Below are positions 1 through 7,022 of a DNA stretch of 15,605 nt, one piece after another. The position numbers and the translations under genes were made by a program. A model generated the notes under the pieces. That model was not told the origin of the DNA. It saw nothing but the letters and a program-made list of their open reading frames with translations, and did no database searches. The DNA is from CAIYXV01 sp035506255 (GTDB lineage: Bacteria; Margulisbacteria; WOR-1; XYC2-FULL-46-14; WPAF01), in assembly GCA_035506255.1 (NCBI GenBank), contig DATJPS010000125.1, positions 1 through 15,605 of the forward strand, in the 5' to 3' direction. Position 1 is the first letter of the stretch. Each line of letters starts with the position of its first letter.

Positions 1-198
1 TCCCAGTGCCGAAAGCGGCAGCGCCGCCCCGAGCGCGCTTGCGCCCCGGGTCCGGTCGACGTCGGCCATCAGCGCGCGTATCTGGGCCGAAGTGGAGCAG
101 CTTGAGATCTCATTCGAACGTAGCAGGTTGCCGCGGAACGAGCGGACTTCCCCGCCGATCCCACGGTCCGTGATCTTGCCGAATCTGTTCACCATCAT
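1..198 (-). CDS. Unknown protein, N-terminal 66 residues (runs off left edge)
   Basis: The frame is open from the ATG at 198 to the window edge with no stop. The start is supported by a strong ribosome binding site (TGGAGGG on the minus strand, plus positions 204-210) six to seven bases upstream. A second ATG follows directly, so the protein begins MMVNRFGKITDRG. The visible part has no signal peptide or membrane segment. It is rich in Arg, Ser and Gly, and becomes Ala/Leu/Gly-rich towards residue 66. I do not recognise a family. It is transcribed divergently from the YggU gene across a 75-base gap. The start and the reality of the gene are fairly secure; no function can be assigned. Confidence 0.6.
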   Translation of the reverse strand, partial: MMVNRFGKITDRGIGGEVRSFRGNLLRSNEISSCSTSAQIRALMADVDRTRGASALGAALPLSALG

Positions 199-224
199 TA
201 GATCCCTCCAAAAACAATAAAAGT

Positions 225-233
225 TGCTATAAT
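225..233 (+). promoter_or_regulatory. Extended -10 promoter upstream of the yggU-like gene
   Basis: TGCTATAAT is a perfect TATAAT (228-233) with the TG of an extended -10. No recognisable -35 lies about 17 bases upstream. Transcription would start near 240, leaving a leader of about 34 bases before the ATG at 274. The same TGnTAnAAT pattern recurs at 2581, 8046 and 9152. Confidence 0.55.
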
Positions 234-273
234 CTTATCTGAACAGGATCGGAGATATTTCAGTTCATTTGCC

Positions 274-498
274 ATGAAATTGAACATAAGGGTGATCCCC
301 AATGCCAGGCAGGACCGGATCGTCCCGGAGGGCGACCGCTTAAAGGTCTATTTGCACGCCCCCGCGGTGGAAGGAAAAGCGAACAAAGCGCTGATCGAGC
401 TCCTCTCTGAACATTATAAGGTCAAGCGGAACAAAATAATCCTGTTGAAAGGAGAAAAGAGTCGCGATAAGATAGTGGAGATCATCGAAGGGGGATAA
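274..498 (+). CDS. YggU / DUF167 family protein
   Basis: The 74-residue protein matches the small alpha/beta DUF167 (YggU, UPF0235) family. It has the N-terminal strand with the R-V-x-P-N-A pattern (residues 6-11), the AP-V-x-GKAN-x-A helix start (29-38) and the closing LLKGEKSRDK signature (57-66). The family is widespread in bacteria, archaea and eukaryotes; its role is not established. Length is slightly below the usual 90-100 residues, because of short termini. ATG 274 is the only plausible start in this frame, yet no Shine-Dalgarno sits at normal distance (GGAGA at 251-255 is 18 bases away). It is followed after 2 bases by the barrel-like gene, so the two are probably cotranscribed. Confidence 0.88.
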   Translation: MKLNIRVIPNARQDRIVPEGDRLKVYLHAPAVEGKANKALIELLSEHYKVKRNKIILLKGEKSRDKIVEIIEGG

Positions 499-500
499 AT

Positions 501-914
501 ATGAAAAAAATATCGATCATCATGGCCGCACTGCTGCTTATTCTTGCGAATGGGGCGTTCGCTTTCCAGCCGGCGATCATCGGCGGGGTAAGGGACGGGC
601 TGGCGATCGGGTTCATGGCCGACGGCCCGCTGGCAAAGAATGTGGGGATCCGTGTGGGAGTGGAGGGCGATACCGGAAAACAACCGCTGATATTCTTCCT
701 CGGCGGCAAATTCTATCTCGGTTCGGTCGGCCGTTCACAGATGTCGTTGGGACTGGGGATGGTGGCTTATTCCGGCAACAGCACCGATATCGGTGGAGCG
801 TTCTCCCTGATATTCAATCGCGCCTTCGGTGTGGCGCCGCTGTTCTTTGAAGCGGGCGTGGATATCGCTTCCACCGCGCGCATCCAGGCGCAGTTAGGCT
901 ATAAGCTTTTTTAA
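501..914 (+). CDS. Secreted small protein, probable outer-membrane beta-barrel
   Basis: 137 residues. Residues 1-22 form a Sec signal peptide (MKK, hydrophobic core, cleavage expected after AFA). The mature part is a series of short Gly-rich, alternating hydrophobic/polar stretches (for example 45-55, 64-73, 79-89, 97-106, 113-120 and 128-137). It ends in Tyr-Lys-Leu-Phe, with the C-terminal aromatic residue typical of outer-membrane barrel proteins. I recognise no named family. The start has GGGGGAT just upstream and lies two bases after the YggU gene stop. Its stop codon overlaps that of the convergent ATPase gene. The barrel assignment is inferred from pattern, not from a motif; a periplasmic beta-protein is the alternative. 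Confidence 0.7.
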   Translation: MKKISIIMAALLLILANGAFAFQPAIIGGVRDGLAIGFMADGPLAKNVGIRVGVEGDTGKQPLIFFLGGKFYLGSVGRSQMSLGLGMVAYSGNSTDIGGAFSLIFNRAFGVAPLFFEAGVDIASTARIQAQLGYKLF

Positions 915-1543
915 GTGTTAACGAACCTCATCGTTACCCGCGTTCCGGGTACGGGTTTTAACAGCCTTTCTTCGCGGTAAGGGGCCGATGTCCCCATGCG
1001 GCTCACCTTATTGAAGCCGCTTTCGATTATCATCTGCTGGGCCGCGTAGCGGGTCGGCTTTTCACCGATTATCAGGTCCATCCCTTTTCCCATACCGCTG
1101 AAATCGGAGAACTGGTCGGGGTCGGTGGAAAATCCCGGGGCCAGCGCTTTCATTATATCCTTTATCCCCGGACCATTGTCCCAGACGATCACTTCGGTCC
1201 TCGGCCGTGACGCGTTTAGGAGCAGGCTGCCGTGCCGGTTGATCGCCAGCAGGGCGTCCCCCCCGTGGGAGGCCGCGTTCTTGATCGCCTCGAACGCCTG
1301 GATATAAGAGAAATCGATCGTGAATTTGGAAAGGCGGGGAGCGACATTGGCATAGAAGCCGGTAAGGAATTCCATGTGATCGGCCGGCCTTTTTAACATC
1401 ATATAGACCGGGAACACGCTTTCCTTTAAGTTTACCGGCAGGGTACCGTAGCGGACCAAGTGGTCGTAAGCGAGTTCAACATTTGACCGGAAACGAGCTT
1501 CGCTCGTTCGCCATGCGGTCTGGACGCCGGAAATTATCCTCAT
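911..1543 (-). CDS. Stand-alone GHKL (histidine-kinase-like / RsbW-like) ATPase
   Basis: The 210-residue protein carries all the ATP-binding boxes of the GHKL fold: N-box F-E-A-I-K-N-A (84-90, with E85 and N89), G1 box WDNGPG (121-126), G2 box GMGKGMDLI (150-158) and a final PGT (199-201). There is no phospho-acceptor histidine helix, sensor or membrane segment, so it is not an ordinary sensor kinase. Stand-alone proteins of this kind include anti-sigma factors and serine kinases of the RsbW/RsbT type. The N-terminal 75 residues are unassigned helical sequence. The start ATG shares a base with the stop of the upstream kinase-like gene (TGATG), which indicates translational coupling; no Shine-Dalgarno is seen. 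ATPase fold: high confidence. Target: unknown. Confidence 0.82.
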   Translation of the reverse strand: MRIISGVQTAWRTSEARFRSNVELAYDHLVRYGTLPVNLKESVFPVYMMLKRPADHMEFLTGFYANVAPRLSKFTIDFSYIQAFEAIKNAASHGGDALLAINRHGSLLLNASRPRTEVIVWDNGPGIKDIMKALAPGFSTDPDQFSDFSGMGKGMDLIIGEKPTRYAAQQMIIESGFNKVSRMGTSAPYREERLLKPVPGTRVTMRFVNT

Positions 1544-2523
1544 CAGAACAGCACGTCCATGTTCACGCCAAGCGTTTCCAGCTGTTCCCGCTTGATCCCT
1601 TCAAGCCGGGGAGACGGGTCCGCGCTATCGTAACCGTCGCGGTAATAACGGTCGAGGTAACGGAGGTTCTGTTTACCCTGGACGATCTTCCGGAAATCCG
1701 AGAACAGACGGTCGTTCTCTATTGCTACTTGGGAACGGGGAGCCTGCGCGCTATTCTCTACGTCTATCATCCATAATTTGGGATTGGAGAACGGCGTGGA
1801 AGGCTGGGGTACCCATTCGAATCGGCCGCCGGCGTTTTTAAGCGTGATGCTGGCAACGGTGGTCGGCTTGGGATCGTAGATCAGATGCCTCAAGGCATAA
1901 TCGCCATGGATCAACTCTTCGATCTCTTTGATCGCGGCCAGCCTGCCGAGATAATAAGCGATGGAAAGGAACACAGGCACGGTCTCGTCGCCGGAGTGGG
2001 CAATGGCAATGTCCCGCGAGTGTTGGTTGACCCTTTGCACGATCATGCCCGGACAAAACGTCATCAGGAGAGTGTAATAGCCGGTTTCCCCGCGGTTCTT
2101 CTCCACTTTTATCGGCGTGGGCGCCCCGATCAGCTGGCGGGTCCCCTGTGAATGGGCGTTGAGGAGCCGATCCCAGGTGGATAACATCACATATTCCCAG
2201 AGAAGACGGATCTCCGTCCGGTCCTTCAACTTGAGGAACATCTGTTCCAGGTGCGGCCTTCCTGACCAATGAACATGGCCGTTAAAAAGGAATACGTCGG
2301 AACTTTTCTTTTTTTCCTCCTTGTAAATCGTAACGTTCTGCCATCCCAGCTGAGGGTGAACGCCGGTCAGCATGGGCAGCCTGCCCATGACGCGGAAACC
2401 GGGAGGGGCGTAAGAGAACGCATCCAGTTGCTGTGTGACGCACGCCTTTACCAACGCCACCTCGGCCCGGCCGTAGCGGGAGGTCGTGGACCTGAACATC
2501 GATGATATCGGCAAATTGGCCAT
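1543..2523 (-). CDS. Protein-kinase-like (PKL) fold protein, putative phosphotransferase
   Basis: 326 residues with the order of parts expected of the protein-kinase/aminoglycoside-phosphotransferase fold. There is a possible beta-3 lysine in FLKLK (96-100), followed by an acidic helix containing E105 and E110. A hinge-like stretch (151-160) comes next, then a catalytic loop HGDYALRHLIYD (206-217) and a metal-binding-like MIDVEN (252-257, D254). Having His rather than Asn at 213 resembles the WaaP/InaA lipopolysaccharide-kinase branch more than APH enzymes. No signal peptide or membrane helix is seen. The substrate is unknown. The assigned start lies only two bases after a TATATT element and lacks a Shine-Dalgarno; Met9 (codon at 2497-2499) is a reasonable alternative. 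It is coupled to the downstream GHKL ATPase gene by a one-base overlap. Confidence 0.68.
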   Translation of the reverse strand: MANLPISSMFRSTTSRYGRAEVALVKACVTQQLDAFSYAPPGFRVMGRLPMLTGVHPQLGWQNVTIYKEEKKKSSDVFLFNGHVHWSGRPHLEQMFLKLKDRTEIRLLWEYVMLSTWDRLLNAHSQGTRQLIGAPTPIKVEKNRGETGYYTLLMTFCPGMIVQRVNQHSRDIAIAHSGDETVPVFLSIAYYLGRLAAIKEIEELIHGDYALRHLIYDPKPTTVASITLKNAGGRFEWVPQPSTPFSNPKLWMIDVENSAQAPRSQVAIENDRLFSDFRKIVQGKQNLRYLDRYYRDGYDSADPSPRLEGIKREQLETLGVNMDVLF

Positions 2524-2601
2524 ACAATATAGTTTCGGAGAAAATCGCGGTTTATTTCACTTCAATTCCCGCATCAAATATGATAAAATTACATTATCCA
2601 T
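2524..2601. promoter_or_regulatory. Divergent promoter region between the kinase-like gene and ilvB
   Basis: This AT-rich 78-base gap separates the two divergent start codons. On the minus strand, TATATT (plus 2526-2531) ends two bases before the ATG at 2523. On the plus strand TGATAAAAT lies at 2581-2589. There is no room for a leader peptide, T-box or other attenuator before ilvB, so branched-chain control by a long leader can be excluded here. Confidence 0.5.
2581..2589 (+). promoter_or_regulatory. Extended -10 promoter of the ilv operon
   Basis: TGATAAAAT is a TG-n-TAAAAT extended -10 with no evident -35. It would start transcription near 2596, about 5 bases before the ilvB ATG. No Shine-Dalgarno precedes that ATG, so the transcript would be nearly leaderless. 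Confidence 0.45.
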
Positions 2602-4278
2602 ATGGAGATCACTGGCGCACAGGCATTGCTTGAATCGTTGAAAAAAGAAGGGGTGGAGATCATCTTTGGCTACCCCGGCGGACAGGTCTTGCCTCTATAC
2701 GACGCGCTGTATGACGAAAAGGAGATCCGGCATGTTCTGGTGAGGCACGAGCAGGGAGCCGCACACGCGGCCGACGGCTATGCCCGCGCCACCGGTAAGG
2801 TGGGCGTTTGCCTGGCCACCTCCGGTCCCGGCGCCACCAACCTTATAACCGGCATCGCCAACGCCTACATGGATTCGATCCCGCTGATCGCGATTACCGG
2901 CCAGGTCCCCAATTTACTGCTCGGCCGCGATTCGTTCCAGGAAGCGGACGTAGTGGGGATCACCATGCCGGTGACCAAGCACAATTTCCTGGTGAAAGAG
3001 ATAAAGGATCTTCCGCGGATCGTGAAGGAAGCATTCTATATCGCGCGGTCGGGGCGGCCTGGCCCGGTCTCGATCGACATTCCAAAAGACGTTTTCACGG
3101 GGAAGCTCAAGTATGCTTATCCTGAAAAGGCGGATATCCCGAGCTACAAGCCGAACACCAAAGGGCATCCAAAGCAGATCTCGGCGGCGGCCAGGGCGAT
3201 CGCGGCGGCCCGTAAACCGGTGCTTTACGCCGGCGGCGGGGTGATCTCCGCCAACGCTTCGGCCGAGCTCAAACAGCTGGCGGAAAAATGCAATATCCCG
3301 GTGACGCTCACCATGATGGGGCTGGGCGCTTTCCCGGATTCGCATCACTTATCGCTCGGGATGATCGGGATGCATGGCACCGCATACGCCAATTATTCCG
3401 TGACCGACTGCGACCTGCTGATCGCGGTGGGGGTGCGGTTCGACGATAGGGTGACCGGGCACATCCCGCGTTTTGCTCCCAACGCAAAGATCATCCATAT
3501 CGACATCGATCCGGCCGAGATCGGAAAGAACGTGAGGGTGGATATCCCGATCGTGGGGGACGTGAAGAACGTGCTCAAGGAGCTGATCGAAAAGGTCGGG
3601 CCCAAAGAGGACCATAAGGATTGGATCGATCAGGTCGAGCAGTGGAAGGGCAAGTACCCGCTTTCCTATAAGAAAACGGACGGATTGAAGCCGCAAATGA
3701 TCATCGAAGCGTTCTGCGAGATCACGAAGGGGAAGGAAACGATCGTGGTGACCGAAGTGGGACAGAACCAGATGTGGTCGGCCCAGTACTTCAAATTCGA
3801 AAAGCCGCGCTCGTGGATCTCGTCGGGCGGATTGGGGACGATGGGATTCGGCCTCCCCGCCGCCAACGGCGCGCAATTCGGCCGCCCCAACGCGATCGTG
3901 GCCGACTTCGCGGGCGATGGCTCCATCCAGATGAACATCCAGGAGCTGACCACCGCCGTCAATAACAAGCTCCCGATAAAGATATATGTGCTCGACAACA
4001 GTTACCTGGGGATGGTGCGGCAGTGGCAGGAACTGCTTTACCAGCGGCACTATTCCCATACCGATCTCGATAATAATCCCGATCTAGTTAGGATCGCGGA
4101 AGCGTACGGCTGCGCGGCGCGGCGCGTAGAACGCGCGGAAGATGTGAAAGAAGCGCTCGAATGGTCGCTTACGATCAAAGACCGTCCGGTGCTGATAGAT
4201 TTCGTGATCGCGCGGGAAGAGAACGTTTTCCCGTTCGTTCCTCCCGGCCAGGCGATCAACGAGATGATATTGGATTGA
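2602..4278 (+). CDS. ilvB: Acetolactate synthase, large (catalytic) subunit
   Basis: This TPP-dependent enzyme condenses two pyruvates to acetolactate (valine/leucine route), or pyruvate with 2-oxobutyrate (isoleucine route). The 558 residues cover the full family length. The N-terminal TPP-binding domain has FGYPGG (22-27) and the catalytic Glu50 in RHEQG. The central FAD/nucleotide domain spans roughly 190-340, with a GVRFDDRVTG segment. The C-terminal domain has the TPP-Mg motif GDGS starting at 438, followed by an NSYLGMVRQWQ stretch characteristic of acetohydroxyacid synthases rather than other pyruvate-processing relatives. It is the first gene of ilvBHC. No Shine-Dalgarno precedes the ATG; the extended -10 lies 12 bases upstream. 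Assignment is very secure. Confidence 0.97.
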   Translation: MEITGAQALLESLKKEGVEIIFGYPGGQVLPLYDALYDEKEIRHVLVRHEQGAAHAADGYARATGKVGVCLATSGPGATNLITGIANAYMDSIPLIAITGQVPNLLLGRDSFQEADVVGITMPVTKHNFLVKEIKDLPRIVKEAFYIARSGRPGPVSIDIPKDVFTGKLKYAYPEKADIPSYKPNTKGHPKQISAAARAIAAARKPVLYAGGGVISANASAELKQLAEKCNIPVTLTMMGLGAFPDSHHLSLGMIGMHGTAYANYSVTDCDLLIAVGVRFDDRVTGHIPRFAPNAKIIHIDIDPAEIGKNVRVDIPIVGDVKNVLKELIEKVGPKEDHKDWIDQVEQWKGKYPLSYKKTDGLKPQMIIEAFCEITKGKETIVVTEVGQNQMWSAQYFKFEKPRSWISSGGLGTMGFGLPAANGAQFGRPNAIVADFAGDGSIQMNIQELTTAVNNKLPIKIYVLDNSYLGMVRQWQELLYQRHYSHTDLDNNPDLVRIAEAYGCAARRVERAEDVKEALEWSLTIKDRPVLIDFVIAREENVFPFVPPGQAINEMILD

Positions 4279-4280
4279 TC

Positions 4281-4307
4281 AACGGATGTTAAAACGGATA
4301 AACGGAT
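4281..4307 (+). repeat. Three short AACGGAT direct repeats between ilvB and ilvH
   Basis: AACGGAT occurs at 4281-4287, 4293-4299 and 4301-4307, filling most of the 35-base ilvB-ilvH gap. The last copy ends 6 bases before the ilvH ATG and offers only GGAT as a weak ribosome-binding site. It may be simple slippage or a translational element; function unknown. Confidence 0.7.
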
Positions 4308-4313
4308 AAAAAA

Positions 4314-4796
4314 ATGAAACATACGATAAGTGTGATAGTGGAGAACAAGCCGGGCGTCCTGTCGCGGGTGGCGGGGCTGTTCGCGCGGCGGGGGTTCAAC
4401 ATCGAATCCCTGGCGGTCGGCGTGACCGACGATCCTTCGATCTCCCGGATGACGATCGTGGCCGAAGGGGACGAGCGCGACCTGGAACAGATCACCAAAC
4501 AGCTTTACAAGCTGATCGACACGCTCAAAGTGTTCGATCTGCCGGTGGGGCAGGCGGTCGAGCGCGAGCTGGCGCTGATCAAGGTGTCGGCCAACGAAAA
4601 GACCCGCTCGGAGATAACCCAGATCGTCGATATTTTCCGGGCGAAAGTGATCGATGTGGCGGAAGACAGCATGACGGTGGAAATTTCGGGCGAGGAGGGA
4701 AAGGTAGAGGGAATAACAAAGCTTCTGCGCCGGTTCGGGATCAAGGAAATGGTTAGAGGGGGCAAACTGGCCCTGCAAAGAGGAGGAGCGGAGTAA
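4314..4796 (+). CDS. ilvH: Acetolactate synthase, small (regulatory) subunit
   Basis: 160 residues, the normal length for IlvH/IlvN. The N-terminal ACT domain (about 4-78) opens with the typical V-x-N-K-P-G-V-L-x-R pattern, then G-L-F-x-R-R-G-F-N-I-x-S-L. It is followed by the conserved C-terminal domain (about 80-157) beginning with the L-A-L-I-K-V motif. In the family this subunit activates the large subunit and gives feedback inhibition by valine. It follows ilvB after 35 bases and ends one base before the ilvC ATG. The start is fixed by homology, since the preceding Shine-Dalgarno is weak. ilvH rather than ilvN is chosen because of its length and domain layout. Confidence 0.95.
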   Translation: MKHTISVIVENKPGVLSRVAGLFARRGFNIESLAVGVTDDPSISRMTIVAEGDERDLEQITKQLYKLIDTLKVFDLPVGQAVERELALIKVSANEKTRSEITQIVDIFRAKVIDVAEDSMTVEISGEEGKVEGITKLLRRFGIKEMVRGGKLALQRGGAE

Positions 4797-4797
4797 A

Positions 4798-5796
4798 ATG
4801 GCAAAAGTGTACTACGACAAGGACGCAGATCTCAAGGATTTAAAAGGTAAGACGATAGCGATCATCGGGTTTGGCAGCCAGGGCGGAGCCCAGGGGCAGA
4901 GCCTTAAGGACAGCGGACTCGACGTGATCGTGGCCGAAGTGGAAGGGACCACAAACTGGGACCGGGCAAAGAAGGCCGGGTTCAAACCGGTAACGGCGGA
5001 AGAAGCGGCACAGAAAGGCGACATCATCCAGATGCTCGTTCCGGATGAACTCCAGGCACGGATCTACCGCGAAGTGGTCTCAAAGCACATGAAGAAGGGG
5101 AAAACGCTGATGTTCTCCCACGGGTTCAACATCCATTTCCACCAGATCATACCGCCGGCGGAAGTCGACGTGATCATGGTCGCGCCCAAGGGCCCTGGCC
5201 CGATGGTGCGGCAGATGTATGAACAGGGAGCCGGCGTGCCGGCCCTGATCGCCATTTACCAGGATCCCTCCGGCAAGGCTAAAAAGACGGCGCTCGCTTA
5301 CGCCAAGGGGATCGGCGCCACCAAAGCGGGAGTGTTCGAAACGACTTTCCGCGAAGAGACAGAGACCGATCTGTTCGGCGAGCAGGCAGTGCTCTGCGGT
5401 GGCTGCACGGCATTGGTTAAGGCCGGGTTCGAGACGCTGGTGGAAGCCGGGTATCAGCCGGAAATGGCCTATTTTGAGTGCATGCATGAGCTCAAGCTCA
5501 TCGTGGATCTGATGTACGCGAACGGGATCGCCGGCATGCGCGCCGCCATCAGCAACACCGCCAAGTACGGCGACATCACGGTCGGCCCGTACCTGATCGA
5601 CGGCGGCGTAAAGCAGAAGATGAAATACGTCCTCGACCGGATCCAGAACGGCATGTTCGCCAAGGAATGGATAACCGAGAACCAGGCGGGACGCCCGGTC
5701 TTTTTGGCCCTGCTCAAGCGGGACAGCCATCATATGATCGAGGTCGTCGGCGAAAAACTGCGCGCGATGATGCCCTGGCTTAGAAATAGCAGATAA
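4798..5796 (+). CDS. ilvC: Ketol-acid reductoisomerase, class I, with acidic cofactor loop
   Basis: It converts acetolactate to dihydroxyisovalerate (and the isoleucine analogue) using Mg2+ and NAD(P)H. The 332 residues fit the short class I form: an N-terminal Rossmann domain, then the knotted helical domain. The expected catalytic residues are visible: His108 (FSHGFNIHF), Lys131, Asp191 and Glu195 (TDLFGE), Glu227 and Glu231 (FECMHEL), and Ser252. The dinucleotide loop is unusual. It reads GFGSQGGAQ at 24-32, where GHAHA is common, and VAEVEGTTNW at 45-54, with Glu47/Glu49 and Asn53 where NADPH enzymes usually carry Arg and Ser. This suggests NADH preference (inference). A GGAGGAGCGGAG stretch just upstream provides a strong ribosome binding site. 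Third gene of the operon. Confidence 0.97.
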   Translation: MAKVYYDKDADLKDLKGKTIAIIGFGSQGGAQGQSLKDSGLDVIVAEVEGTTNWDRAKKAGFKPVTAEEAAQKGDIIQMLVPDELQARIYREVVSKHMKKGKTLMFSHGFNIHFHQIIPPAEVDVIMVAPKGPGPMVRQMYEQGAGVPALIAIYQDPSGKAKKTALAYAKGIGATKAGVFETTFREETETDLFGEQAVLCGGCTALVKAGFETLVEAGYQPEMAYFECMHELKLIVDLMYANGIAGMRAAISNTAKYGDITVGPYLIDGGVKQKMKYVLDRIQNGMFAKEWITENQAGRPVFLALLKRDSHHMIEVVGEKLRAMMPWLRNSR

Positions 5797-5807
5797 GGTT
5801 AAAAGGT

Positions 5808-6407
5808 ATGAAAAGAAAATGGCTGGCGGCGCTGTTGGTCATTCTGGCATTGACCGCGGTATCGGCGGAAGGGAAGAAGAAAATGGATAACAAACTTTAT
5901 GCGGTGTTCGACACCTCGATGGGAAAGATAGTCTGCGAGCTGTTCCCCAAAGAAGCCCCCCAGACCGTGGCCAATTTTACCGGCCTGGCAAAAGGGGAGA
6001 TCAAATGGACCGATCCCAAGACCAAGGAGATCGTCCAGAAGCCGCTCTATGACGGCACCGTCTTCCACCGGGTGATCCCGAAGTTCATGGTCCAGGGTGG
6101 CGACCCGCTCGGTCTGGGGATCGGCGGCCCCGGTTATCAGTTCGCGGACGAGATCTCGCCCAATCTCAAGTTTGACAAGGTGGGCCGGCTGGCGATGGCC
6201 AACGCCGGACCCAACACCAACGGCAGCCAGTTCTTCATCACCGTTGCCGAGACCCCCTGGCTTGACGGCCACCACACCATCTTCGGGCAGGTGGTGAAAG
6301 GGCAGGACGTGGCGGATAAGATATCGAACGTGGCGCGTGATCCCAACGACCGCCCGGTCACGCCGGTGATCCTAAAGACCATCGTCATCACCGATAAAAG
6401 GCCTTGA
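5808..6407 (+). CDS. Exported cyclophilin-type peptidyl-prolyl cis-trans isomerase
   Basis: 199 residues. Residues 1-20 look like a Sec signal peptide (MKRK, hydrophobic core, VSA cleavage site), so the enzyme is expected in the periplasm. The cyclophilin domain (about 30-197) has FHRVIPKFMVQGGD (86-99, catalytic Arg88), NGSQFFIT (138-145, Gln141) and WLDGHHTIFG (151-160). Proteins of this family speed proline isomerisation during folding. It follows ilvC by 11 bases (AAGG nearby) and overlaps the DedA gene by 4, so it appears to be part of the ilv transcription unit, although it has no role in amino-acid synthesis. An internal start at Met26 would give a cytoplasmic form and cannot be excluded. 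Confidence 0.95.
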   Translation: MKRKWLAALLVILALTAVSAEGKKKMDNKLYAVFDTSMGKIVCELFPKEAPQTVANFTGLAKGEIKWTDPKTKEIVQKPLYDGTVFHRVIPKFMVQGGDPLGLGIGGPGYQFADEISPNLKFDKVGRLAMANAGPNTNGSQFFITVAETPWLDGHHTIFGQVVKGQDVADKISNVARDPNDRPVTPVILKTIVITDKRP

Positions 6408-7021
6408 TCTCGCACCTGGTCGGGCTGATCGCGCGTTTCGTCACCGGAACAATATCGCAGGTCGGATATCTTGGGATCTTTTCCCTGATGATATTCGAAT
6501 CGGCCTGCATTCCCATTCCTTCGGAGATCATCATGCCGTTTTCCGGCTTCCTTGCGTCGACCGGCAAGTTCAACCTTATCTGGATAACGCTGGCGGGTGC
6601 GGCGGGAAATCTGGTCGGTGCGGTCATTACTTATCTGATCGGTTATTACGGCGGGCGGCCGTTCGTCCTTAAGTACGGCAAGTACATTCTCATCAAGGAA
6701 AAAGAGGTCCATCACGCGGAGAGGTTCTTCGAGCGTTGGGGCGATTTCGCGGTCTTCATCGCGCGCAATCTGCCGATCGTCAGGACATTCATTTCTCTTC
6801 CGGCGGGAGTGGCGGAGATGAACTTTCCCAAGTTCGTGATCTATTCTTTTGTCGGTTCCATCCCCTGGTGCCTGGCGCTCGGTTACATCGGTTACTTGCT
6901 GGGCGCCAACTGGATGATGATCAGGAAATACGGCGACATACTCGATATTATCGTGGGGATTGGGATCGTGATCTTCATCGGCAAACTGGTGTGGGATTAT
7001 TTTAACAACGGGAAGGATTGA
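6404..7021 (+). CDS. DedA family membrane protein
   Basis: 205-residue multi-helix membrane protein. DedA hallmarks are clear: an F-E-S-x-C-I-P-I-P-S-E block (31-41, with Glu32 and Glu41), and later ARNLPIVRTFISLPAG (120-135, with Arg121 and Arg127), followed by the typical F-x-x-x-x-x-x-G-S-I-P-W helix. DedA proteins are linked to undecaprenyl-phosphate or lipid translocation and proton-dependent envelope homeostasis. The start is TTG at 6404, overlapping the cyclophilin stop as TTGA, with AAAGG upstream. The first ATG (6488) would remove the first helix, so TTG is preferred. The stop lies one base from the 3' end of the convergent tRNA-Val. Confidence 0.92.
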   Translation: MISHLVGLIARFVTGTISQVGYLGIFSLMIFESACIPIPSEIIMPFSGFLASTGKFNLIWITLAGAAGNLVGAVITYLIGYYGGRPFVLKYGKYILIKEKEVHHAERFFERWGDFAVFIARNLPIVRTFISLPAGVAEMNFPKFVIYSFVGSIPWCLALGYIGYLLGANWMMIRKYGDILDIIVGIGIVIFIGKLVWDYFNNGKD

Positions 7022-7022
7022 A

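Noticed and set aside
2524..2601. T-box, riboswitch or leader-peptide attenuator before ilvB
   Set aside because: Only 78 bases separate the divergent start codons, with no hairpins or valine/leucine/isoleucine-codon leader ORF.
3349..4059. Long minus-strand open frame (236 codons) opposite ilvB
   Set aside because: It is a shadow of a confidently identified gene: low-complexity, His/Asp/Arg-rich translation, no Shine-Dalgarno and no motif. The same applies to other antisense frames over ilvC, kdpA, kdpB and kdpD.
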